Shown piece by piece: positions 1-4,867 of a stretch of 7,209 bases of DNA. The stretch comes from a bacterium (lineage in GTDB: Bacteria > Patescibacteriota > Patescibacteriia > 2-12-FULL-60-25), in the NCBI GenBank assembly GCA_024654265.1, contig JANLIO010000022.1, positions 1-7,209 on the forward strand, written 5' to 3'. The position numbers and the translations under genes are program-made. The number at the start of each line of letters is the position of its first letter. Position 1 is the first letter of the stretch. The notes beneath the pieces were generated by a model. That model ran no database searches. It saw nothing but the letters and a program-made list of their open reading frames with translations, and was not told the DNA's origin.

Positions 1-2
1 AT

Positions 3-659
3 CAAATTGATCCTGCGAAGATTTTTGTGACATTAAATGGAATCGATCATGATCGATATCGCCCAATGGAACATCGCTCTGAGATTGATGAGCGTCTTGA
101 GCGATACAGCGTAGCAAAACCATATTTTATTACTGTGGGGAGATTGGAATCAAAAAAGAATATTGTAAATTTGATTCGCGCGTTTACTCTCTTCAAGCAA
201 CGCGCAGGAGCCGGTGATCCGTATGCGTTGGTTCTTGTTGGAATGCCGGGTTTTGGATATGAAGAAATTAAGAAGGAGATTGCACGTTCATCAGCACGAG
301 ATTTCATTTTTGAACTTGGGTATGTTCCTGAATCTGATCTTCCCGCGCTTATCAATGCATCTGACGCATTGATTCATCCGTCGTGGTATGAGGGTTTTGG
401 TATACCTCCGATTTTGGCGATGGCGTGCGGATGTCCTGTTATTTCATCCTCTGCTGGAAGTCTTCCGGAAGTGATTGGGGAAGGGAATGCGCTCTTTTTT
501 CCACCGCAGGATGTACCGGCGCTCGCAAATGAAATGGCAACGTTGATTCAGGATCGGCATTTTGCGGAGCAACTTCGTACACGAGGTATTGAGCATTCGG
601 CGACGTTCGCATGGTCACGAACAGCAAAGCAGACACGGGACATTCTGGTTGGAAAATAA
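3..659 (+). CDS. GT4-family glycosyltransferase, 3' part (5' end outside window)
   Basis: The reading frame is open from base 3 to the TAA at 657-659, giving 218 visible residues. This is the C-terminal nucleotide-sugar-binding half of a GT-B fold glycosyltransferase; the acceptor-binding N-terminal half lies upstream. Visible family landmarks are the LNGID segment (about residues 11-15), the GRLESKKN strand/loop (about 46-53), a VLVG strand (about 77-80), and SWYEGFGIPP (about 127-136). Known family role: transfer of a sugar from an activated nucleotide donor to a growing glycan on the cytoplasmic side of the membrane. Odd point: in the usual EX7E motif the first Glu is present (codon 390-392) but the second position is Leu (TTG at 414-416). 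The GTG at 27 is an internal Val, not a start. The regulator gene begins 10 bases downstream, so the two are probably co-transcribed. The exact sugar cannot be told. Confidence 0.93.
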   Translation, partial: QIDPAKIFVTLNGIDHDRYRPMEHRSEIDERLERYSVAKPYFITVGRLESKKNIVNLIRAFTLFKQRAGAGDPYALVLVGMPGFGYEEIKKEIARSSARDFIFELGYVPESDLPALINASDALIHPSWYEGFGIPPILAMACGCPVISSSAGSLPEVIGEGNALFFPPQDVPALANEMATLIQDRHFAEQLRTRGIEHSATFAWSRTAKQTRDILVGK

Positions 660-669
660 CGAGGGGGAT

Positions 670-1434
670 ATGATTGAAAAATTGCGGAAAGATTTGGAGG
701 AAATTGGATTAGGGGAAAAAGAAGCGCGCGTGTATCTCGCGTTGCTTGAACATGGGACGCTTCGACCGCACCAAATTTCTCAGTATTCGGGTGTCAATCG
801 ATCAACGGCATATCTTACATTGGATTCCTTGCAAAAAAGAGGAATTGTTTCGTGTGGAGATCATGATGGCGCAAAATGTTACATCGCAGAATCACCGCTT
901 CATCTTGAGCGAATCCTTGAAGAGGAAAAACGTCGTCACACAATCGCATCAACGCGAATCAAAGATTCGATGCCACAATTTTTTGCGTTGTGGAACGCGA
1001 TCTCACACAAACCGTCGGTACGGTATTTTGAAGGGGAGGAGGGGATGGATCAGTGTCGCGAATTGATGTTGCAACTTGCGGTAGGAGTGGAAACGGTGAA
1101 CGCGTTCATTCATTACGATGAAGAAACATTGTTGGCAGCGAAAAATCGTGAACAACAACGACTTCGATTTAGTTCCGGCCGTCTTCGGATGCGGGTTCTC
1201 TATAGCATTGATGAAGGATTAAAAGAGCCAGCGTTTGGGAAAAATGCTGAGTTAAGGAAGATCATTTCTGGTATTCCATCATTTCATGGAGAGGTAAATA
1301 TTTTTTCTTCCTTTGTTCTTCTCGCGACAACACAACCTGTGATTACGGCGGTTATTTTAGAGAACCGCGCCATGGCAGAATTATTTCGTAGCTTTTTTGA
1401 AATTGCATGGTTCGCTGCTGAGTTTCATAAATAA
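670..1434 (+). CDS. TrmB-family HTH transcriptional regulator
   Basis: This 254-residue protein starts at ATG 670, preceded by a GAGGGGG Shine-Dalgarno at 661-667. The frame is open further upstream (to 562), but that extension would lie inside the preceding glycosyltransferase gene and has no better RBS. Residues 1-62 form a winged helix typical of TrmB proteins: a helix with LGEKEARVYLALLEHG, then a recognition-helix region SGVNRSTAYLTLDSLQKRGIV. Residues about 95-125 are a charged helical linker. The rest (about 118-254) resembles the short C-terminal domain of bacterial TrmB-like proteins, with VRYFEGEEGM and a final AVILENRAMAELFRSFFEIAW segment. It is shorter than archaeal sugar-sensing TrmB, so a sugar ligand is only inferred. 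The position directly behind a glycosyltransferase gene suggests control of this glycan locus, or that it is a bystander. No DNA target is provable here. Confidence 0.9.
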   Translation: MIEKLRKDLEEIGLGEKEARVYLALLEHGTLRPHQISQYSGVNRSTAYLTLDSLQKRGIVSCGDHDGAKCYIAESPLHLERILEEEKRRHTIASTRIKDSMPQFFALWNAISHKPSVRYFEGEEGMDQCRELMLQLAVGVETVNAFIHYDEETLLAAKNREQQRLRFSSGRLRMRVLYSIDEGLKEPAFGKNAELRKIISGIPSFHGEVNIFSSFVLLATTQPVITAVILENRAMAELFRSFFEIAWFAAEFHK

Positions 1435-1437
1435 AAC

Positions 1438-1468
1438 GGACCTCACCCGAGTGCGTTGGGTGAGGTCC
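1438..1468 (-). terminator. Intrinsic terminator-like hairpin, better suited to minus-strand transcription
   Basis: A perfect 11-bp stem pairs 1438-1448 (GGACCTCACCC) with 1458-1468 (GGGTGAGGTCC), with a 9-base loop. Read on the minus strand, the stem is followed by GTTTTATTT (1437-1429), a usable T-tract that overlaps the end of the regulator gene. Read on the plus strand it is followed by CTCGAACC, with no T-run, so as a terminator for the regulator gene it would be weak. It may act in both directions. Confidence 0.6.
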
Positions 1469-1489
1469 TCGAACCGAGACTGATGTTCT

Positions 1490-1648
1490 CTACTCTTCTG
1501 TGTGAAAAAAGTGCGATCTGATCAATTGCTCAAGATGAGCGTGAACCGTTGGTACGCGGGACAGAAGATTTCCCACACTGTCATGAAGCGCGGACTTGCG
1601 CCACCCACGCCACACGAAAACGGTTCCTGAAAAGATCGATACGTTGAT
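1490..1648 (-). other. Possible small ORF behind a strong SD, without a canonical start
   Basis: On the minus strand the sequence AGAAAGGAGGTGA (1661-1649) is followed at once by an open frame of 52 codons that ends in TAG at 1492-1490, 22 bases before the terminator stem. The first codon after the in-frame TGA is ATC (1648-1646); the first GTG in frame is at 1615-1613, too far from the SD, and would leave 41 residues. The peptide contains FSGTVFVWRGWRKSALHDSV and ends SHFFHTEE, and I recognise no family. A second frame, 1716-1522 (64 codons, ATG start, only a weak GAGAAAG RBS), overlaps it. Either could be coding, but neither is convincing. Confidence 0.2.
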
Positions 1649-1811
1649 TCACCTCCTTTCTCTGGTGGTTGCACTTCGGGTTCGCACGTGTTCGTGCGAG
1701 GAGTGCATCCGTTCATTGTCTTTCTCGTTAGAGGCGGATGAGCCCCTGTAGAGACGGTTGAAGGTACGGGCCTTGATGGGCCTCGACTCTTGGCTTGTTC
1801 ATGGCGTGTGC

Positions 1812-1843
1812 ATCATACGTAAGAGAACCGACCTTCGTCAATT
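1812..1843 (-). promoter_or_regulatory. Candidate minus-strand sigma70-type promoter
   Basis: On the minus strand, TTGACG (1841-1836) is separated by 18 bases from TATGAT (1817-1812). These match the -35 and -10 consensus at 5/6 positions each. Transcription would start near 1805 and run towards 1435. The -35 box shares the palindrome GTCAATTGAC with the oppositely directed promoter. Confidence 0.4.
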
Positions 1844-1850
1844 GACAAAG
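1833..1850. promoter_or_regulatory. Palindrome over two divergent -35 boxes (possible operator)
   Basis: CTTCGTCAATTGACAAAG is an 18-base near-perfect inverted repeat (8 of 9 pairs), with the perfect core GTCAATTGAC at 1837-1846. It overlaps the -35 boxes of the plus- and minus-strand promoter candidates, so a bound dimer would control both. Part of the symmetry is forced by two back-to-back -35 boxes; the flanking CTT/AAG match is additional. Confidence 0.3.
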
Positions 1851-1870
1851 TCGTTATTTTTGCGTACGGT
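1842..1870 (+). promoter_or_regulatory. Candidate promoter of the membrane-protein gene
   Basis: A consensus -35 TTGACA (1842-1847) is followed after 17 bases by TACGGT (1865-1870), which matches the -10 box at only 3 of 6 positions. The start would be near 1877, giving a leader of about 25 bases that carries the Shine-Dalgarno. The spacing and perfect -35 favour it; the weak -10 lowers confidence. Confidence 0.4.
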
Positions 1871-1901
1871 CGCGGAACACAACTTCTTCTGAGGAGGGAA
1901 C

Positions 1902-2396
1902 ATGAAAGAAGGGACGCGTGAATTCTTGATCTTTTCATCGAGTGTGCTCGCAGGATTTCTTTTTATCGTGAAATTGATCTGTGAACGTGGACTCACTTCA
2001 AATCCGGATTTTCTGGTCGTGGAGATGTTCACGACGTTTTTCTGTGGCGTACTGCTCGTCGGCATCTGTTTTCCGAAAGTAGTGATTCTTCACGGTATTT
2101 TGGCATTTGCCATAACGTGTCAGCTTTTTCGCACAATACATGACGTGTATGTCCTGATCTATTTCGTTGGTGGTGTTGGGATGCTCTTTATAACGGCTCT
2201 CTTCGCACAACTAATGAAAGCAAATAGGTTGATCGCGATGATGTGCGCCAGTGCTCAAGCGTTGGTGATTATCGTTATTCCAAGTCACGCTCGAATCGAT
2301 CAGATAAAAGACGCAGTAATCACGTGCGTCCTTTTCTCTCTGATCACCCACTTCGCACGAACTGAAAAAGAAAGCGAACCGCCACAAGCTCTATAG
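1902..2396 (+). CDS. Polytopic membrane protein of unknown function (164 aa)
   Basis: ATG 1902 is preceded by a strong GAGGAGGG Shine-Dalgarno at 1891-1898, which fixes the start. I do not recognise a family. The protein is almost wholly hydrophobic, with five to six predicted membrane segments at about residues 8-26, 37-56, 58-76, 82-105, 110-127 and 136-151, short polar loops, and a charged C-terminal tail (ARTEKESEP). A soluble catalytic domain is not visible. It has its own promoter candidate upstream and a strong intrinsic terminator that begins at the stop codon, so it is probably monocistronic. Base composition is close to the flanking glycan genes and unlike the lipoprotein gene. Its next neighbour is convergent. 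A role in transport, membrane anchoring or an immunity-like function cannot be separated from sequence alone. Confidence 0.8.
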   Translation: MKEGTREFLIFSSSVLAGFLFIVKLICERGLTSNPDFLVVEMFTTFFCGVLLVGICFPKVVILHGILAFAITCQLFRTIHDVYVLIYFVGGVGMLFITALFAQLMKANRLIAMMCASAQALVIIVIPSHARIDQIKDAVITCVLFSLITHFARTEKESEPPQAL

Positions 2397-2429
2397 CCGA
2401 TTCCCCACGGGGAGTCGGTTATTTTATTT
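2397..2429 (+). terminator. Intrinsic terminator of the membrane-protein gene
   Basis: Stem CCGATTCCCC (2397-2406) pairs with GGGGAGTCGG (2409-2418), with one T-G wobble; the innermost pair must open to leave a four-base loop. The stem can extend outwards through the stop codon (ATA/TAT). It is followed by TTATTTTATTT (2419-2429), a T-rich tract. Confidence 0.85.
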
Positions 2430-2463
2430 GTCCCCAAGTGCGCCAACGCACGAACGTCACACC

Positions 2464-2532
2464 ATCCACGCACCAGGCACCACGGGGTCTGGCACCACGG
2501 GGTCTGGCACTAAAGTGCCATAGGGTGTGGAT
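2464..2532. repeat. REP-like palindromic element with 15-bp direct repeat
   Basis: GGCACCACGGGGTCT occurs twice in tandem (2476-2490 and 2491-2505), followed by a third GGCAC. Next comes the perfect inverted repeat TGGCACT-AA-AGTGCCA (2505-2520). An outer stem pairs ATCCAC-ACC (2464-2469 and 2472-2474, with a 2-base bulge) with GGTGTGGAT (2524-2532). The GGGGTCTGGCAC wording resembles REP sequences associated with RAYT (Y1 transposase) elements in many bacteria. No transposase is in the window, so the assignment is inference from the motif. Confidence 0.5.
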
Positions 2533-2559
2533 AAGTTTTATTATTAGGTTTTTGATATT

Positions 2560-2602
2560 AAAAAAGCTCCCGCACCGAGATGGTGTTTCTCGATGCGGGA
2601 GC
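2560..2602 (-). terminator. Intrinsic terminator of the lipoprotein gene
   Basis: Stem 2566-2580 pairs with 2588-2602 over 15 positions with a single C/A mismatch (2575/2593) and a 7-base loop. On the minus strand it is followed by six T (2565-2560). It begins about 30 bases after the TGA of the lipoprotein gene. A smaller hairpin GGGCT/AGCCC (2611-2615 with 2623-2627) lies between. Confidence 0.92.
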
Positions 2603-2632
2603 GTGTTGGTGGGCTTGGTCAGAGCCCGAGTT

Positions 2633-4702
2633 TCATGGTACTACCGCGATGTTGGCGTTGTAGTACGGTGCCTCGTTCGGGTCCAAGGTGTACTTGATCC
2701 CGAATCCGTACTCGTCGTAGAAGGTCAGGGTTCCCTGCAGGTTCCCGCATCCTCCATCAACGTAATTGTCAACATCGCCCCAGTATAAGTTACCAGACGC
2801 CATGTAGACGGTGGCTTTCAGCTTGGTCGCGCCGGCGAGTGGGACCAGCCACTCGGCAACGCTATCGCTTCCGCCGACTCCGACGTCCACGATCTGACCG
2901 CACTGCGGACCGTCCGGGATGTTGTCGTTGTTGGAATCCCAACAATCGAAGTACCCATTCAGTCCGTTTGCACCGATGTGCAAGTAGAAGGGGTCGTACA
3001 CCCCGATCGACTTGCCTGTGTTTGCCTCGAAGCAGATGTAGACGTACCCACTCGGCACCGTATTGTTGTCGAGGTACGTACAGCTCCCCACCACCGGAGG
3101 CGGATTTTGAGGCAATGTACACGGCCCGGTTGTCGACGTTGTTGTCGACGAGGACGTGGTCGAACCACCGCCATTCCCACTCCCGCCGTTGCCGGAGGTC
3201 GTGGTCGTGGAGGTCGCGCCACCCGAACCGCCGGTGTTTCCACCGCCGGCACCTGCGCCACCCATGCCGTTCGAACTCGACGAGCTGGTGCTCGACGTGG
3301 ACGAGGTGCTGGAACTGCTCGACGTGCTGGACGAGGAGGAGCTGGTTGACGAAGAGCTTGAGGAGCTCGCGCCACCGGATCCACCCGAACCGGTCGATGT
3401 GGTCGTGGAGGTCGCGCCACCCGTACCGCCGGTGTTGCCACCGCCGGCACCCGAACCGCCCATGCCGTTCGAACTCGACGAGCTGGTGCTCGACGTGGAC
3501 GAGGTGCTGGAACTGCTCGACGTGCTGGACGAGGAGGAGCTGGTTGACGATGAGCTTGAGGAGCTCGCGCCACCGGATCCACCCGAACCGGTCGATGTGG
3601 TCGTTGAAGACGTCGTGCCACCACCCGAACCGCCGGCACCCGAACCGCCCATGCCACTCGTGCTCGAAGAGCTGGTGCTCGACGTGGACGAGGTGCTGGA
3701 CGTGCTGGATGTGCTGGAGGTTGAGGAGGTTGAGCTGGTGCTGGACGTGGACGAGGTGCTGGAGGTCGACGACGACGAGCTGGTCGAGGTTGAGCTCGAA
3801 CTGCTACTTGACGACGCACCGCCGGAACCGCCGTTGTTGCCATTGCAAGAGCCCATGTCGAGCACGAGTTTACCGTCGCAACAACGGAGCTTCACTTGGT
3901 ACTCCTTGTGTGTGCACGTCCCGTTGTCCGGGAAGCACTGGGCGTTCAAGACGCATGGGTCCCCGTTGTTCCCCTTGCCACCTGTCCCGCCAACGCTGAT
4001 CGCACCGCCGGAACCGCCGTTTGCGATCGTGCCACCCGCACCGCCGGTGTTGATCTTTCCGCCGGAACCGCCGGGATTGCTCCCACCGCCACCGACGCTG
4101 ATCGAACCACCTGTCCCGCCACCGCTTCCGCCGTCACCACAGTTGGTCACGGCTTCGTCGGTCTTGGTCCAGATGAGCGAGCAATCGCATGTCAACTTCT
4201 TCGAGCAGGTTGTGTCCCCGACCGAGAAGCTGTCGCACGCCTTGCCATCGAACTGTGAGACACAGTCCGGAGGGCCACCGCCGGTGCTGACCGAACCACC
4301 CGTCCCGCCGACCGATGAGGTCGTCGTTCCGCCGGCCGAGCCACCACCACCGTTCTCTGAGCACACGGCATTGCCGTCCGCCTGCAAGACCTTCTCGGTG
4401 TTGCAGAACAAATGACGACCGCATGCGTCCTCGCACGACGTGCCGGGGAGGGAACATGATCCCCCCTCTTCGCAGATGCCCGGCGCTTCCTTGAATTGCC
4501 CGTCCTTGCAGACGAGCTTCTTCTTGTTCGCGCTTTCGCACGCGATGCCGTCTGGCAGGCATAAGCCTCCCACGACGCATCCTTCCACGACGTCCGATTT
4601 CTTTCCGGACTCTTGGTAGCCGGAGCACGCTCCGACCATGCAAACCGCGAGGACGCACAGCGCCATCGCGACGAAGAGCAGATTCTCTTTTTGCTCTCGC
4701 AT
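2633..4702 (-). CDS. Large modular Cys-rich, Ser/Thr/Gly-rich lipoprotein (689 aa)
   Basis: The start is ATG 4702-4700 behind GGAGGAG (4711-4705); the frame extends 34 codons further, but that stretch is a structured leader without an RBS. Residues 1-25 are a signal peptide with hydrophobic core and lipobox VGAC, so Cys26 is probably lipidated and the protein surface-anchored. Then: Cys module 1 (about 42-114, 10 Cys), Gly-rich linker, module 2 (147-188, 6 Cys), GGTGG-type linker (190-246), module 3 (250-286, 6 Cys), a Ser/Thr/Gly linker (about 289-527) with a TSS tract and a 66-residue tandem repeat, and a C-terminal domain (528-689, 6 Cys) with a DxNxDxxxD loop at 589-597. Even Cys counts fit disulfides. 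Modular GGxGG/SST lipoproteins are common in Myxococcota. Function is unknown; adhesion or surface binding is a guess. It is richer in G+C than its neighbours and has its own promoter and terminator. Confidence 0.9.
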   Translation of the reverse strand: MREQKENLLFVAMALCVLAVCMVGACSGYQESGKKSDVVEGCVVGGLCLPDGIACESANKKKLVCKDGQFKEAPGICEEGGSCSLPGTSCEDACGRHLFCNTEKVLQADGNAVCSENGGGGSAGGTTTSSVGGTGGSVSTGGGPPDCVSQFDGKACDSFSVGDTTCSKKLTCDCSLIWTKTDEAVTNCGDGGSGGGTGGSISVGGGGSNPGGSGGKINTGGAGGTIANGGSGGAISVGGTGGKGNNGDPCVLNAQCFPDNGTCTHKEYQVKLRCCDGKLVLDMGSCNGNNGGSGGASSSSSSSSTSTSSSSSTSSTSSTSSTSSTSSTSSTSSTSSTSSTSSTSSSSTSGMGGSGAGGSGGGTTSSTTTSTGSGGSGGASSSSSSSTSSSSSSTSSSSSTSSTSSTSSSSSNGMGGSGAGGGNTGGTGGATSTTTSTGSGGSGGASSSSSSSTSSSSSSTSSSSSTSSTSSTSSSSSNGMGGAGAGGGNTGGSGGATSTTTTSGNGGSGNGGGSTTSSSTTTSTTGPCTLPQNPPPVVGSCTYLDNNTVPSGYVYICFEANTGKSIGVYDPFYLHIGANGLNGYFDCWDSNNDNIPDGPQCGQIVDVGVGGSDSVAEWLVPLAGATKLKATVYMASGNLYWGDVDNYVDGGCGNLQGTLTFYDEYGFGIKYTLDPNEAPYYNANIAVVP
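3200..3595 (-). repeat. 198-bp (66-residue) tandem duplication inside the lipoprotein linker
   Basis: Codon-aligned copies span 3398-3595 (residues 370-435) and 3200-3397 (residues 436-501). I count seven base differences between them, clustered in the Gly-rich segment, so the duplication is recent or kept alike by gene conversion. Similar but diverged sequence continues on both sides (towards 3820 and just past 3200). Confidence 0.9.
3669..3767 (-). repeat. Short-period Thr-Ser-Ser tract (9-base period)
   Basis: Residues about 312-344 of the lipoprotein are about eleven TSS units. Ser is encoded by AGC, TCG and TCC in a mixed pattern and the DNA units are not identical, so the amino-acid pattern is more regular than the DNA. 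Such linkers are extended and are typical O-glycosylation substrates; modification here is only inferred. Confidence 0.8.
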
Positions 4703-4704
4703 TT

Positions 4705-4711
4705 CTCCTCC
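4705..4711 (-). promoter_or_regulatory. Ribosome binding site deciding the lipoprotein start
   Basis: GGAGGAG lies two bases before ATG 4702-4700. It favours this start over the ATG at 4804, which would add 34 residues ahead of the signal peptide. Confidence 0.85.
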
Positions 4712-4727
4712 GAACTCTGTGTTATGG

Positions 4728-4800
4728 CGACTCTTCCAGTTCAACTGGAACCCCAGTGCTGGAACATCCAGCTCAACTGGGAGAGTTGCAGGTTTTGCAA
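4728..4800 (-). promoter_or_regulatory. Structured 5' leader of the lipoprotein gene
   Basis: A 14-bp outer stem (4728-4741 with 4775-4788, two G-T wobbles on the plus strand) encloses CCAG/CTGG palindromes: CCAGTTCAACTGG (4736-4748) and CCAGTGCTGG (4753-4762); CCAGCTCAACTGG (4768-4780) overlaps the outer arm. TTGCA/TGCAA (4786-4790 with 4796-4800) follows. All fall between the predicted transcription start (about 4832) and the RBS, so they would be in the mRNA leader. They could be an RNA switch, a stability hairpin or a DNA operator. Confidence 0.45.
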
Positions 4801-4818
4801 TCAATTAAGTCAATTAAG
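4801..4818. repeat. 9-bp tandem direct repeat
   Basis: TCAATTAAG occurs twice in direct succession, just downstream of the predicted start of the lipoprotein transcript. It may be a protein-binding site or chance in an A+T-rich spot. Confidence 0.5.
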
Positions 4819-4838
4819 ATGTAAAGAGCGGATGTCAC

Positions 4839-4867
4839 ATAAAAGCATTTTTTTGACGATTTGTCAA
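4839..4867 (-). promoter_or_regulatory. Promoter of the lipoprotein gene
   Basis: On the minus strand a consensus TTGACA (4867-4862) is followed by a 17-base spacer and TTTTAT (4844-4839), with TGC directly before the -10 (extended -10). Transcription would start near 4832, giving a leader of about 130 bases. The -35 is half of the inverted repeat TTGAC-gattt-GTCAA (4853-4867). Confidence 0.55.

Larger units (their letters stand above)
1438..1805 (-). ncRNA. Candidate minus-strand structured transcript (ncRNA or small-gene mRNA)
   Basis: The 467 bases between the regulator and the membrane-protein gene have no clear plus-strand gene but are dense in inverted repeats. On the minus strand the layout is that of a transcription unit: a promoter at 1843-1812, an expected start near 1805, and a hairpin plus T-tract at 1468-1429. 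Hairpins inside it: CATCCG/CGGATG (1706-1711 with 1735-1740); a two-part stem TGCACT/AGTGCA plus TCGCACG/CGTGCGA (1670-1675 with 1702-1707, 1682-1688 with 1693-1699); a three-helix junction closed by GAACCGTT/AACGGTTC (1543-1550 with 1619-1626) holding GACAG/CTGTC (1560-1564 with 1578-1582) and GCGC/GCGC (1588-1591 with 1598-1601); and GCTCA/TGAGC (1528-1532 with 1536-1540). A strong Shine-Dalgarno-like stretch lies at 1661-1650. I do not recognise a known RNA family. It could instead be the mRNA of a small protein. Confidence 0.35.

Noticed and set aside
562..669. 36-codon upstream extension of the TrmB-like protein
   Set aside because: It overlaps the coding end of the glycosyltransferase; ATG 670 has its own RBS and begins right at the HTH domain.
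1535..1630. 31-codon plus-strand ORF (ATG, ends TGA) as a leader peptide
   Set aside because: No Shine-Dalgarno, no plus-strand promoter seen, and no terminator/antiterminator logic behind it.
1435..1901. tRNA, 16S rRNA fragment or CRISPR in the gap
   Set aside because: Only the last bases of 16S match (1650-1661); helix 45 sequence is absent. No cloverleaf and no regularly spaced repeats.
2438..2788. 116-codon plus-strand frame across the REP-like element
   Set aside because: It crosses a palindromic repeat, the convergent terminator and the lipoprotein's 3' end; no RBS.
2959..3843. 294-codon minus-strand frame rich in Pro/Ala/Arg in the same region
   Set aside because: Frame-shifted shadow of the lipoprotein repeats; low complexity and no start signals.
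3156..4415. 419-codon plus-strand open frame antisense to the lipoprotein, rich in Pro/Glu/Val/Leu/Asp
   Set aside because: It is the mirror of the Ser/Thr/Gly repeats (their reverse complement gives Glu/Leu/Asp/Val and Pro patterns). It has no RBS, domain or export signal, whereas the minus strand has promoter, RBS, lipobox, paired Cys and terminator.
4703..4804. 34-codon N-terminal extension of the lipoprotein
   Set aside because: It lies in the structured leader, would bury the signal peptide inside the protein, and has no RBS; ATG 4702 has GGAGGAG.
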